A DNA stretch of 64,000 nt from Pseudoxanthomonas composti (GTDB lineage Bacteria; Pseudomonadota; Gammaproteobacteria; Xanthomonadales; Xanthomonadaceae): the NCBI RefSeq assembly GCF_004122095.1, contig NZ_SAWZ01000004.1:186001-250000 (forward strand). The letters run 5' to 3'. How positions within the stretch are numbered: the stretch's first letter is position 1; every line of letters starts with the position of its first letter. The notes under the pieces are model-generated. The model did not search any database and had not been told where the DNA came from. It saw only the letters and a list, made by a program, of their open reading frames with translations. The position numbers and the translations under genes were made by a program. This document shows, in pieces, positions 9,089 through 18,259 of the stretch.

Positions 9089-9109
9089 GGTGTCGCATCT
9101 TGCGACACC
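9089..9109. promoter_or_regulatory. Perfect inverted repeat, likely AcoR-type activator site
   Basis: Arms GGTGTCGCA and TGCGACACC surround a TCT centre, giving a perfect 9-3-9 palindrome. It lies 11 bp upstream of the acoR-type start and about 140 bp upstream of the -24/-12 promoter, a normal distance for an enhancer bound by a sigma54 activator. A weaker 6-3-6 repeat (CGCAAC and GTTGCG) at 9154-9168 may be a second site. Confidence 0.65.
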
Positions 9110-9247
9110 GCAACAGTGCGCTGTCCCAATAAACATCACAGCCGCGGCCACTGCGCAACCGCGTTGCGTGACGCGGCGCAGCAGGTTCGAGCGGGGGCGC
9201 CAACCCACACGCGCGCAGGGCGCGTGATGCGGCGCAGCAGCGGATTT

Positions 9248-9263
9248 TTGGCATCGACCTTGC
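9248..9263 (+). promoter_or_regulatory. Sigma54 (-24/-12) promoter of aldehyde dehydrogenase
   Basis: TTGGCATCGACCTTGC matches the consensus TGGCAC-N5-TTGC: the GG at 9250-9251 and GC at 9262-9263 are spaced exactly as required. It lies about 50 bp upstream of the aldehyde dehydrogenase start and opposite a sigma54 activator gene. Confidence 0.8.
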
Positions 9264-9315
9264 GCTGTCGAGCGGACCCAACCGGGCGACACCGACCCCG
9301 TACCAGGAGATCCGC

Positions 9316-10845
9316 ATGAACGCCGTGACCAGCTCCAACCCGAAGGCCACCGACCCGCAGGCCATCTTCAAGCAGCGCTATGCCAACTTCATTGGCGGAC
9401 AGTGGGTGGCGCCCAGGAGCGGGCAGTACTTCGACAACCTCACGCCAGTGACGGGCAAGGTGTTCACCTCGATCCCGCGTTCAAACGCAGAGGACATCGA
9501 GGCCGCGCTGGATGCCGCGCACGCGGCCAAGGCGGCGTGGGGTTCGGCCTCCACGACCGAGCGCGCCAACGTGCTGCTGAAGATCGCCGACCGCATCGAG
9601 CAGAACCTCGAGCTGTTGGCCTACGCCGAGACCTGGGACAACGGCAAGCCGGTGCGCGAGACGCTCAACGCCGACGTGCCGCTGTGCGTGGACCACTTCC
9701 GCTATTTCGCCGGTGCCCTGCGCGCGCAGGAAGGATCGATCTCCGAGATCGACAAGGACACCATCGCCTATCACTTCCACGAGCCGCTGGGCGTGGTCGG
9801 CCAGATCATCCCGTGGAACTTCCCGCTGCTGATGGCCTGCTGGAAGCTGGCCCCGGCGCTGGCCGCGGGCAACTGCGTGGTGATGAAGCCGGCCGAGCAG
9901 ACCCCGGCCTCGATCCTGGTGCTGCTGGAAGTCATCGGCGACCTGTTGCCGCCGGGCGTGCTCAACGTGGTCAACGGCTTCGGCCTGGAGGCGGGCAAGC
10001 CGCTGGCCTCCAACCCGCGCATCGCCAAGATCGCCTTCACCGGCGAGACCACCACCGGTCGGCTGATCATGCAGTACGCCTCGCAGAACCTGATCCCGGT
10101 GACGCTGGAGCTGGGCGGCAAGTCGCCCAACATCTTCTTCGCCGACATCATGGCCGAGGACGACGATTTCCTGGACAAGGCGGTGGAAGGCTTCGTGCTG
10201 TTCGCCTTCAACCAGGGCGAGGTCTGCACCTGTCCTTCGCGCGCGCTGATCCAGGAGTCGATCTACGACAGGTTCATGGAAAAGGTCATCGCCCGGGTGG
10301 CGGCGATCAAGCAGGGCAATCCGCTGGACCCCAACACCATGGTTGGCGCCCAGGCCTCTGGCGAGCAGCTGGAGAAGATCCTGTCCTACATCGACATCGG
10401 CAAGCAGGAAGGGGCCGAGGTGTTGATCGGCGGTGAGCAGAACACCCTGGATGGCGAGCTGTCCGGCGGCTTCTACGTCAAGCCGACGGTGTTCAAAGGC
10501 CACAACAGGATGCGCATCTTCCAGGAAGAGATCTTCGGGCCGGTGGTGTCGGTGACGACCTTCAAGGACGAGGCCGAAGCGCTGGCCATCGCCAACGACA
10601 CGCTCTACGGCCTGGGCGCCGGGGTGTGGAGCCGCGACGCCGCCCGCCTGTACCGCATGGGCCGGGCGATCCAGGCCGGCCGGGTGTGGACCAACTGCTA
10701 CCACGCCTATCCGGCGCACGCGGCCTTCGGCGGCTACAAGCAGTCGGGCATCGGCCGGGAGAACCACAAGATGATGCTGGACCACTACCAGCAGACCAAG
10801 AACCTGCTGGTGAGCTATTCGCCCAAGGCGCTGGGCTTCTTCTGA
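9316..10845 (+). CDS. NAD-dependent acetaldehyde dehydrogenase (ExaC/AcoD type)
   Basis: Aldehyde dehydrogenase of 509 residues oxidising acetaldehyde or similar short aldehydes to the acid. The NAD site ([21 protein letters not shown]), the general-base region LELGGKSPN and the catalytic cysteine in GEVCTCPSR (Cys304, with Cys306 beside it) are present. The ExaC/AcoD subgroup is indicated by [19 protein letters not shown] start, length, and neighbours. A good GGAGATCC-type ribosome site precedes the ATG. It heads a group with adhP and a DUF779 gene, under a sigma54 promoter. The pair would turn ethanol into acetate. Low doubt about class; exact substrate inferred. Confidence 0.94.
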   Translation: MNAVTSSNPKATDPQAIFKQRYANFIGGQWVAPRSGQYFDNLTPVTGKVFTSIPRSNAEDIEAALDAAHAAKAAWGSASTTERANVLLKIADRIEQNLELLAYAETWDNGKPVRETLNADVPLCVDHFRYFAGALRAQEGSISEIDKDTIAYHFHEPLGVVGQIIPWNFPLLMACWKLAPALAAGNCVVMKPAEQTPASILVLLEVIGDLLPPGVLNVVNGFGLEAGKPLASNPRIAKIAFTGETTTGRLIMQYASQNLIPVTLELGGKSPNIFFADIMAEDDDFLDKAVEGFVLFAFNQGEVCTCPSRALIQESIYDRFMEKVIARVAAIKQGNPLDPNTMVGAQASGEQLEKILSYIDIGKQEGAEVLIGGEQNTLDGELSGGFYVKPTVFKGHNRMRIFQEEIFGPVVSVTTFKDEAEALAIANDTLYGLGAGVWSRDAARLYRMGRAIQAGRVWTNCYHAYPAHAAFGGYKQSGIGRENHKMMLDHYQQTKNLLVSYSPKALGFF

Positions 10846-11045
10846 CGGCGCCTTGCGTCGGCGCGTGGCCCGCCTGCGCCGACGGCCAGTGCCTTGCCAG
10901 ACCTGCGCCCTGCCCGCCCCGGTCCGATGCCTGCGGACCGGACCGCGGGGGCCGGTGCCGCGCCTTGCGCCTGATCAATGAACCGTGCGCGGCAGGGGCC
11001 CACCCTGGTCGCACATCCGATTCCCCAAGAAAAGCCTGAGACCCC

Positions 11046-12074
11046 ATGAACAACACGATGAAAGCCGCCGTCGTCCGCCAATTCGGCAAACCCCTGGCGA
11101 TCGAGGAAGTGCCGGTGCCGCGCCCGGGCGCCGGGGACATCCTGGTCAAGATCGAGGCCTGCGGTGTCTGCCATACCGACCTGCATGCCGCCGAGGGCGA
11201 CTGGCCGGTCAAGCCCAACCCGCCCTTCATCCCCGGCCACGAAGGCGTTGGCCACGTGGTGGCCGTTGGCGCGGGGGTGAGCCACGTCAAGGAAGGCGAC
11301 CGCGTCGGCGTGCCGTGGCTGTACTCGGCCTGCGGTCATTGCGAACACTGCATGGGCGGGTGGGAAACGCTGTGCGAGACCCAGCAGAACACCGGCTACT
11401 CGGTCAACGGTGGCTTCGCCGAGTACGCGCTGGCCAACGCCGGCTATGTCGGCCACCTGCCCAAGAACGTGGGCTTCGTCGAGGTCGCCCCGATCCTGTG
11501 CGCCGGCGTGACCGTCTACAAGGGGCTGAAGGTCACCGACACCAGGCCCGGCAACTGGGTGGTGATTTCCGGCATCGGCGGGTTGGGCCACATGGCGGTG
11601 CAATACGCCAAGGCGATGGGGCTGAACGTGGCCGCGGTGGACGTGGACGATGCCAAGCTCGCGCTGGCCAGCCGCCTGGGCGCGACGGTCACGGTCAATG
11701 CCAAAACCACCGACCCGGTCGCCTACCTGAAGAAGGAGATCGGCGGCGCCCACGGCGCACTGGTCACGGCGGTATCGCCCAAGGCCTTCGAGCAGGCCGT
11801 GGGCATGGTGCGGCGTGGCGGTACAGTCTCGCTCAACGGCCTGCCGCCGGGCGCCTTCCCGCTGGACATCTTCGGGCTGGTGCTCAACGGCGTGACCGTG
11901 CGCGGCTCGATCGTGGGCACGCGGCTGGACCTGCAGGAGTCGCTGGAGTTCGCCGAGCAGGGCAAGGTGAGCGCCACCGTGGCCACCGACCGGCTGGAGA
12001 ACATCAACGAGGTCTTCTCGCGCATGCACGCCGGCAAGATCGAGGGCCGCGTGGTGCTGGACCTGGCGGCGTAG
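11046..12074 (+). CDS. adhP: Zinc-dependent alcohol dehydrogenase
   Basis: Medium-chain Zn alcohol dehydrogenase of about 342 residues, ethanol-active in the AdhP group. Catalytic zinc ligands appear in [12 protein letters not shown] and GHEGVGHV, structural zinc cysteines in [15 protein letters not shown], and the NAD Rossmann motif in [15 protein letters not shown] second Met four codons on (MKAAVV) is an alternative start. It lies 200 bp after the aldehyde dehydrogenase and 56 bp before the DUF779 gene; the three likely form one alcohol-oxidation unit. Confidence 0.95.
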   Translation: MNNTMKAAVVRQFGKPLAIEEVPVPRPGAGDILVKIEACGVCHTDLHAAEGDWPVKPNPPFIPGHEGVGHVVAVGAGVSHVKEGDRVGVPWLYSACGHCEHCMGGWETLCETQQNTGYSVNGGFAEYALANAGYVGHLPKNVGFVEVAPILCAGVTVYKGLKVTDTRPGNWVVISGIGGLGHMAVQYAKAMGLNVAAVDVDDAKLALASRLGATVTVNAKTTDPVAYLKKEIGGAHGALVTAVSPKAFEQAVGMVRRGGTVSLNGLPPGAFPLDIFGLVLNGVTVRGSIVGTRLDLQESLEFAEQGKVSATVATDRLENINEVFSRMHAGKIEGRVVLDLAA

Positions 12075-12130
12075 TCTCCAACCGATGGCGCGCGCCGGCG
12101 CAGGCGCCATCTTCTTGCGAAGGAGGGTGC

Positions 12131-12502
12131 ATGGATACCCGACAGGTCGTGCCGACCCTGGCCGCGCTGCAGCTGATCGACAAGCTGCGCGCGCGCCATG
12201 GACCGCTGCTGTTCCACCAGTCCGGCGGTTGCTGCGATGGCTCTTCGCCGATGTGCTTTGCCACCGGCGACTTCATCGTCGGCGACCGCGACGTGCAGCT
12301 GGGCGAGATCGGCGGCGCGGCGTTCTACATCAGCCCCTCGCAGTTCGAGTACTGGAAGCACACGCAGTTGATCATCGACGTGGTCGAAGGCCGCGGCGGC
12401 ATGTTCTCGCTGGAGAACGGCGAGGGCGTGCGCTTTTTGGTGCGCTCGCGGCTGTTCACCGACGAGGAGTTCGCGGCGCTGCAGGCGCAGGGGCGCGTGT
12501 GA
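12131..12502 (+). CDS. DUF779 protein linked to aldehyde dehydrogenase
   Basis: Small conserved protein of 123 residues with the family's HQSGGCCDGSSPMC motif, whose Cys cluster could bind a metal. DUF779 genes are repeatedly found next to acetaldehyde dehydrogenases, and that holds here. The start has an AAGGAGGG ribosome site seven bases upstream. No signal peptide or membrane segment is seen. Its molecular role is unknown; maturation or protection of the dehydrogenase is speculation. Confidence 0.88.
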   Translation: MDTRQVVPTLAALQLIDKLRARHGPLLFHQSGGCCDGSSPMCFATGDFIVGDRDVQLGEIGGAAFYISPSQFEYWKHTQLIIDVVEGRGGMFSLENGEGVRFLVRSRLFTDEEFAALQAQGRV

Positions 12503-12798
12503 CCGAAGCATTGCGTGGAAGCGTCGCTAGGTGGCCTAGGGCCATGAGCCGCGAAGGGCCTTTCCCGGGAAAGCCTTTTCGCGGCCGAAGCCGCTCCCAC
12601 TTCTGCGCTCCCACACGCGCTGATGGAGGGCGGTGGCCAGACCCGGCCGATTCCCCGCCGTCCATCGCCGATCCAGGGTTTCGGCTGCAACCAGCCGGGG
12701 CGCGGCGGCCCCCGGCTGGTACGATTGCGCTGTTTTGCCGCCGCCCATCGGCGATGCCGGCAGGACCTGACCCCCTTCCCTTCGCAACGAGTACTGCC
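12503..12798. repeat. Intergenic region with REP-like hairpin
   Basis: Holds a REP-like element at about 12541-12600: GCCGCGAAGG and the later CTTTTCGCGGC form an imperfect hairpin and the block ends in GCCGCTCCCAC, as in the element at 3818-3902. The rest is presumably the leader of the aminotransferase gene; no further gene is seen. Confidence 0.55.
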
Positions 12799-14001
12799 GT
12801 GTCTTCCTTTGCTTCCGTAGAACAGGTTCCAGGCGACCCCATCCTGGGCCTGACCGAGGCCTACAACGCCGACACCCGCCCCGGCAAGGTCAATCTGGGC
12901 GTGGGCATCTATTACGACGAGTCCGGCCGCATCCCGCTGCTCAAGGCCGTGGCCAAGGTCGAAGACGCGCTGGCGCGCGAAGCCAAACCGCGCGGTTACC
13001 TGCCGATCGACGGGCTGCCGGCCTACACCCAGGCCACGCGCGAGCTGCTGTTCGGCAAGGACTCGCCGCTGCTGAAGGACGGCCGCGTGGCCACCACCCA
13101 GACCGTGGGCGGCAGCGGCGCGCTGCGCGTGGGCGCCGAGGTGCTGCGCAAGCTGCTGCCGCACGCCACGCTGGCGCTGAGCCGGCCCTCCTGGGAGAAC
13201 CATCGCGCCGTGTTCGAAGCGGCCGGCTTCGAGGTCGGCGAGTACACCTATTTCGATCCGGCCCGCCATGGCGTGGATTTCGAGGGCATGCTGGCCGACC
13301 TGAAGGCGCTCAAGCCCAAGACCACGGTGTTGCTGCATGCCTGCTGCCACAACCCCACCGGCGCGGACCTGACCGTGGAGCAGTGGAAGCAGGTGGCCCA
13401 GGTGCTGAAGGCCGGCGACCTGTTCCCCTTCATCGACATGGCCTACCAGGGCTTTGACAAGGGCATCCGCGAGGATTCGGCCGCCATCCAGATCGTGGTC
13501 GATGCCGGCATCAGCGATTTCATCGTCGCCAGCTCCTACTCCAAGTCGTTCTCGCTGTATGGCGAGCGCGTGGGCGCGCTGTCCATCGTGGCCGCCACCG
13601 CCGAGCAGACCAAGGCGGTGCAGTCGCACGTCAAGCGCATCATCCGCACCATCTACTCCAGTCCGTCCACCCACGGCGCGGCGCTGGTGGCCGGCGTGCT
13701 CAACACCCCGGAGCTGCGCCAGGAATGGGAGCTGGAACTGACCGCCATGCGCGAGCGCATCCACGCCCTGCGGGCGGGCCTGGTGCAGAAGCTGGCCGAA
13801 GCCGGCGCCGGCGATTTCAGCTTCATCAGCCAGCAGGCCGGCATGTTCTCGTATTCCGGGCTGACCAAGGCCCAGGTCGACCGCCTGCGCGAAGAGCACG
13901 CCATCTACGCGGTGGGCTCGGGCCGGATCTGCGTGGCCGCGCTGAGCCAGGACAACCTGGACCGCGTGGCCGCCGCCATTGCCGCGGTGGTCAAGGGCTG
14001 A
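12799..14001 (+). CDS. tyrB: Aromatic amino acid aminotransferase
   Basis: PLP-dependent class I aminotransferase of 400 residues. It interconverts tyrosine/phenylalanine (and often aspartate) with their 2-oxo acids. The PLP lysine is Lys249 in SSYSKSFSLYGERVG, the cofactor-binding asparagine lies in HNPTGAD and the Arg for the substrate carboxylate in GSGRICVA. The GTG at 12799 (SSFASVEQVPGDPILGL) matches the family's N-terminus, while the open frame upstream runs through repeat DNA. Its position close to phhA in the same window is consistent with aromatic amino-acid catabolism. TyrB versus AspC specificity cannot be settled by eye. Confidence 0.93.
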   Translation: MSSFASVEQVPGDPILGLTEAYNADTRPGKVNLGVGIYYDESGRIPLLKAVAKVEDALAREAKPRGYLPIDGLPAYTQATRELLFGKDSPLLKDGRVATTQTVGGSGALRVGAEVLRKLLPHATLALSRPSWENHRAVFEAAGFEVGEYTYFDPARHGVDFEGMLADLKALKPKTTVLLHACCHNPTGADLTVEQWKQVAQVLKAGDLFPFIDMAYQGFDKGIREDSAAIQIVVDAGISDFIVASSYSKSFSLYGERVGALSIVAATAEQTKAVQSHVKRIIRTIYSSPSTHGAALVAGVLNTPELRQEWELELTAMRERIHALRAGLVQKLAEAGAGDFSFISQQAGMFSYSGLTKAQVDRLREEHAIYAVGSGRICVAALSQDNLDRVAAAIAAVVKG

Positions 14002-14821
14002 GGCAAGCCGGGCCCATGCGCTGACCCGCATGTGCGATCGAACCCGTCGATGCGTGGCATCGGCGGGTTTTATCTTCTCCAGATCGAGAAGAGCGAGAGG
14101 CGACGCGTTTGCGTACCGCTGCGTCGGAAGGCGACGGCGCTCCCCCGCCAGGACAGCCTGTCTCGCTCGCCGCAGCGACCACCGGCCATCGCGCTGCTGC
14201 ACGCCTCAGGCGCGTTGGCTTCGGATTGAAAACCTCGTGATCCATCAGCTGCCGGGCCTGGCCCTGAGTCGGGGATGGCGCAGAGCGGGCCATGGATGGC
14301 CCGCGGCGGCGAGTTAGCCATGGATGGCTGACCGAGCCGAGGAGCCATGCCCGGCTCAGGGCCAGGCAGGTTGGCGGAGTCAGCTCTTCGCGTGTATCCA
14401 CGGGCCATCCAGACATCTCAACCGTGGTGCACTTCGGTCACGATCCTCTTTGGATTGAAGACTTCACGATCCATCAGCTGCCGGGCCTGGCCCTGAGTCG
14501 GGGATGGCGCAAAGCGGGCCATGGATGGCCCGCGTCGGCGAGTCAGCCATGGATGGCTGACCGAGCCGAGGAGCCATGCCCGGCTCAGGGCAAGGCAGGT
14601 TGGCGGAGTCGGCTTTTCGCGTGTATCCACAGGCCATCCAGAAATCTCCACCGTGGTGCACTTCGGTCACGATCCTCTTTGGTGCGCACTACTTCTGCTT
14701 GCAACGCGCGCATGGACACGCGGTCTTGCAGGCACTGCGGGCATGATGCGTGCGCGTCGCTCCGGCGCCGATCCATCCACTGCCCGGGTGCGTACCTCGG
14801 CACCAGCGAGAACACACCCGC
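14002..14821. other. 820-bp intergenic stretch dominated by a tandem duplication
   Basis: Between tyrB and the next receptor gene there is no believable coding sequence. Most of it is occupied by two 229-bp repeat units (separate entry). Open frames that cross the repeats on both strands give near-identical duplicated peptides rich in Trp/Arg/His and are artefacts of the repeats. The last 140 bp should carry the promoter of the receptor gene, but no clear consensus was found. Confidence 0.7.
14223..14680. repeat. Two tandem 229-bp repeats with internal hairpins
   Basis: Copy 1 spans 14223-14451 and copy 2 14452-14680; they differ at about 13 positions (about 94% identity). Each copy starts with GGATTGAA and ends with CACGATCCTCTTT. 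Inside each are three small inverted repeats in a row: GGGCCATGGATGGCCC, AGCCATGGATGGCT and a GAGCCG...CGGCTC hairpin. The unit may be a structured RNA or a dispersed repeat; it is not obviously an IS-derived element because no transposase remnant or terminal repeats are seen. Confidence 0.85.
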
Positions 14822-16936
14822 ATGCGCTTATCCCCCCTGGCCCTTGGCCTGACCCTGGCCACCGCGTCGGCTTCCGCGCAGGAAGCGGCGTTTTCCGCCA
14901 TGGACGCGGTCACCCTGGACAAGGTCCAGGTGCAGGCCACGCGCGTGCGCGGGGTGGCGCCCTTCGACCTGCCGGCCTCGCTCACCGTGGTCGGCACCAC
15001 GGCCAATCGTCCGGGCGTGCAGCTCTCGGAGATGACCCAGACCATTCCCGGCCTGGTCGCGCGCGACCGCCAGAACTACGCGCAGGACACGCAGCTGTCC
15101 CTGCGTGGCTTCGGCGCGCGCTCCACCTTCGGCGTGCGCGGCGTGCGCCTGTACACCGACGGCATCCCCGCCTCCATGCCCGATGGCCAGGGCCAGGCCT
15201 CGCATTTCAACCTGCTGGGCGGGGATCGCATCGAAGTGCTGCGCGGGCCGTTCTCTGCGCTGTACGGCAACTCCTCCGGTGGCGTGGTGCAGCTGTGGAG
15301 CCAGGACGGCACCGATACGCCGCAGCTGCGGGCCGAAGGCTCGGCCGGCCCTGACCATGCCTGGACCGCTGGCGCGCGCGTGCTCGGCAGGCAGGGGACG
15401 GTGGGCTACAACCTGTCGGTGTCACGCTTCGAAACAGACGGCGTGCGCGCGCACAGCGCCGCGCGCCGCGATTCGGCCAACCTGAAGCTGGATATCGACC
15501 TCGGTACCGGCGGCCGGCTGGACCTGGTCGGCAACTTCCTGGACATGCCGCAGGCGCAGGACCCGCTTGGCCTGAGCTGGGCGCAGGTGCAGGACGATCC
15601 CACCCAGGCCACGCCGCAGGCGGCCGCCTTCAACACCCGCAAGTCGGTGCGCCAGTCGCAGGCCGGCGCGGTGTGGACCCAGGACCTCACCGACGCGCAG
15701 CAGCTGCGGGTGATGGCCTATGGCGGGCAGCGCGAGGTCATCCAGTTCCTGGCCATCCCCGCGGCCACCCAGGCCAATCCGCTGCATGCCGGTGGCGTGA
15801 TCGACCTGGACAGCGGGTACGGCGGCGCCGATGCGCGCTGGTCGTGGAAAGGCCAGATCGCCGGCAAGCCGCTGGACATCACCGTGGGCGGCAACCTGGA
15901 CCGCCAGCGCCAGCATCGCACCGGCTACGACAACTTCGTGGGCAGCACGCTGGGCGTGCGCGGCAACCTGCGCCGCGACGAGCGCAACGCGGTGGAGAAC
16001 CTCGACGGCTTCGCCCAGGCGTACTGGAAGTTCGCCCCGCGCTGGTCGCTGCTGGCCGGGTTGCGCTACAGCACGGTGGAGTTCACCTCGCGCGATCGCT
16101 ACATCGTCGGCCGCAATCCCGACGACAGCGGCCGCGCGCGCTACCACGACACCACGCCGGTGGCCGGCCTGGTGTTCGCGCCGAACGACACGCTGCGCCT
16201 GCATGTCTCGGCCGGCCGCGGGTTCGAGACCCCGACCTTCAACGAGCTGGGCTATCGCGCCGATGGCGGTGCGGGCCTGGCCTTCGAGCTCCAGCCGGCG
16301 ATCAGCCAGAACCTGGAGCTGGGCATGAAGTGGCGCGCGCAGGCCGGGCATACGCTGGAGGCCGCGCTGTTCCGCGCCGATACGGATGACGAGCTGGCCG
16401 TGGCCACCAACAGCGGTGGGCGCAGCACCTACCGCAACGTCGGCCAGGCCCGGCGCCAGGGCGCGGAGGTGGCCAGCCATCTGGCGCTGGCGCAGGACTG
16501 GACGCTGGATGCGGCCTACACCTGGATCGATGCCAGCTTCCGCAGCGATTTCCTGGCCTGCAGCGGCACGCCCTGCAGCGTGCCGTCCACGCCGATCCGT
16601 GCCGGCACGCGCATTCCCGGCATTCCCGCGCAGCAGCTGTTCACCCGCCTGCAATGGCAGCCGGGTGCGTGGAGCACCGCGGTCGAAGCCATCGGCATGT
16701 CCTCGGTGACGGTGAACGACCAGGGCAGCGAGCGCGCCCCGGGCTACGGCCTGATCAACCTGGAGCTGGCCCACACCTGGCGCCTGGGCGAGGGCACGCT
16801 GCGCGCGTGGACCCGGCTGGAGAACGCCCTGGACCGCCGCTACATCGGCTCGGTCATCGTCAACGATGGCAACGGCCGCTACTACGAACCCGGCCCGGAC
16901 CGTGGGCTGTGGGTGGGCGTGCGCTTCACCCGCTGA
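14822..16936 (+). CDS. TonB-dependent receptor, YncD/PqqU-like
   Basis: Outer-membrane TonB-dependent transporter of 704 residues. The start at 14822 gives a short signal peptide (LSPLALGLTLATASASAQ). A TonB-box-like LDKVQVQATRV follows. The plug contains RQNYAQDTQLSLRGFGARST, VRGVRLYTDGIPASMPDGQG and EVLRGPFSALYGNSSGGVV, which correspond closely to E. coli YncD, now known as the PQQ importer PqqU. The barrel ends in VGVRFTR. By family it could import PQQ or another small ligand; no PQQ-dependent dehydrogenase is seen nearby, so the ligand is inference. It converges with lldD. Confidence 0.92.
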   Translation: MRLSPLALGLTLATASASAQEAAFSAMDAVTLDKVQVQATRVRGVAPFDLPASLTVVGTTANRPGVQLSEMTQTIPGLVARDRQNYAQDTQLSLRGFGARSTFGVRGVRLYTDGIPASMPDGQGQASHFNLLGGDRIEVLRGPFSALYGNSSGGVVQLWSQDGTDTPQLRAEGSAGPDHAWTAGARVLGRQGTVGYNLSVSRFETDGVRAHSAARRDSANLKLDIDLGTGGRLDLVGNFLDMPQAQDPLGLSWAQVQDDPTQATPQAAAFNTRKSVRQSQAGAVWTQDLTDAQQLRVMAYGGQREVIQFLAIPAATQANPLHAGGVIDLDSGYGGADARWSWKGQIAGKPLDITVGGNLDRQRQHRTGYDNFVGSTLGVRGNLRRDERNAVENLDGFAQAYWKFAPRWSLLAGLRYSTVEFTSRDRYIVGRNPDDSGRARYHDTTPVAGLVFAPNDTLRLHVSAGRGFETPTFNELGYRADGGAGLAFELQPAISQNLELGMKWRAQAGHTLEAALFRADTDDELAVATNSGGRSTYRNVGQARRQGAEVASHLALAQDWTLDAAYTWIDASFRSDFLACSGTPCSVPSTPIRAGTRIPGIPAQQLFTRLQWQPGAWSTAVEAIGMSSVTVNDQGSERAPGYGLINLELAHTWRLGEGTLRAWTRLENALDRRYIGSVIVNDGNGRYYEPGPDRGLWVGVRFTR

Positions 16937-16961
16937 CCGGCGCCGCGACGTGCGGTCAGCG
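16931..16961. terminator. Hairpin between convergent receptor and lldD genes
   Basis: Arms CGCTGACCG and CGGTCAGCG (9 bp) enclose 13 nt in the 27-bp gap between two convergent genes. There is no T-run on either side, so it may be a weak bidirectional terminator or a barrier rather than a classic one. Confidence 0.5.
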
Positions 16962-16963
16962 GC

Positions 16964-18100
16964 CTAGCCCCGCACCAGCGCATCGCCGGTGATGTCGGCG
17001 ATCGTGCGCGAGCTGGTCAGGGTCATCGCCACGCGCATTTCCTTCTCGATCAGCTCCAGCAGATGCTCCACCCCGGCACCGCCGGCTGCGGCCAGCGCAT
17101 AGACCCAGGCGCGCCCCAGCATCACCGCGTCGGCGCCCAGGGCGATCATGCGCACCACGTCCAGGCCGTTGCGGATGCCAGAGTCGGCCATCACGGTGAT
17201 ATCGCCCTTCACCGCATCGGCGATGTCCGGCAGCGCACGCGCACTGGACAGCACGCCATCGAGCTGGCGGCCGCCATGGTTGGACACCACGATGCCGTCG
17301 GCGCCGAAGCGCACCGCATCGCGCGCATCCTCCGCATCCAGGATGCCTTTGATGATCATCGGCCCCTTCCAGAACGCGCGGATCCACTCCAGGTCTTTCC
17401 AGGAAATGGCCGGATCGAAGTTGGCGCCAAGCCAGCCGATGTAGTCCTCCAGCCCGGTGGGCTTGCCCAGGTAGCGGGAGACGTTGCCCAGGTCGTGCGG
17501 GCGGCCGCGCACGCCGACATCCCAGGCCCAGCGCGGGTGGGTCAGGGACTGCCAGTAGCGGCGCATGGCCGCGTTCGGCCCGCTCATGCCCGAGTGCAGG
17601 TCGCGATAGCGCGCGCCCGGCACCGGCATGTCCACGGTGAACACCAGCGTGCGCACGCCCGCGGCCTGCGCGCGCTCCAGCGCGTGGCGCATGAAGCCGC
17701 GGTCGCGCAGCACGTACAGCTGGAACCACATCGGCCGCGGCAGCGCCGGGGCGACTTCCTCGATCGGGCACACCGACACCGTGGACAGGGTGAAGGGCAC
17801 GCCCTTGCGGGCCGCGGCCTGCGCGGCCTGCACCTCGCCCCGGCGGGCGTACATGCCGGTCAGCCCCACCGGCGCCAGCACCACCGGCAGCGCGAGCCGC
17901 TCGCCGAGCAGCGTGGTGGACAGGTCCAGCTGCGACATGTCCTTGAGCACGCGCTGGCGCAGGGCGATGTCGGCCAGGTCCGAGACGTTGCGCGCCAGCG
18001 TGCGCTCGGCGTAGGCGCCGCCATCGATGTAATGGAACAGGAACGGCGGCAGCCGGCGCTGTGCGGCGGCACGGTAATCGGTGGAGGAGGCAACGATCAT
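16964..18100 (-). CDS. lldD: FMN-dependent L-lactate dehydrogenase
   Basis: Membrane-associated alpha-hydroxy-acid oxidase of 378 residues passing electrons from L-lactate oxidation to the respiratory chain. Seen: N-terminal [20 protein letters not shown] with the YIDGGA motif, the FMN contacts [12 protein letters not shown], and the active-site block [14 protein letters not shown] with the catalytic His and substrate Arg; [11 protein letters not shown] binds the FMN phosphate. The Met at 18100 ([10 protein letters not shown]) matches LldD. No lactate permease or LldR regulator is adjacent. Confidence 0.94.
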   Translation of the reverse strand: MIVASSTDYRAAAQRRLPPFLFHYIDGGAYAERTLARNVSDLADIALRQRVLKDMSQLDLSTTLLGERLALPVVLAPVGLTGMYARRGEVQAAQAAARKGVPFTLSTVSVCPIEEVAPALPRPMWFQLYVLRDRGFMRHALERAQAAGVRTLVFTVDMPVPGARYRDLHSGMSGPNAAMRRYWQSLTHPRWAWDVGVRGRPHDLGNVSRYLGKPTGLEDYIGWLGANFDPAISWKDLEWIRAFWKGPMIIKGILDAEDARDAVRFGADGIVVSNHGGRQLDGVLSSARALPDIADAVKGDITVMADSGIRNGLDVVRMIALGADAVMLGRAWVYALAAAGGAGVEHLLELIEKEMRVAMTLTSSRTIADITGDALVRG

Positions 18101-18259
18101 GGGCTCACACGCGGATGCGGGCGGGGGACCCAATGCGCGGGCACGGCGTTCTGCGCGGCGCAACGGGTCATGCCAAATAGTGCCCCACCCGAGCCGATGC
18201 GTCGCTTGGGGCGCGCGCCGCCTCGATCCTGCCGTGCTCACCGAGGATCGTGCGAGCCA

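Noticed and set aside
14292..14852. A 186-residue protein across the 229-bp duplication
   Set aside because: It reads through both repeat copies with near-identical segments and no family; frames on the other strand look equally good, so coding is unlikely.
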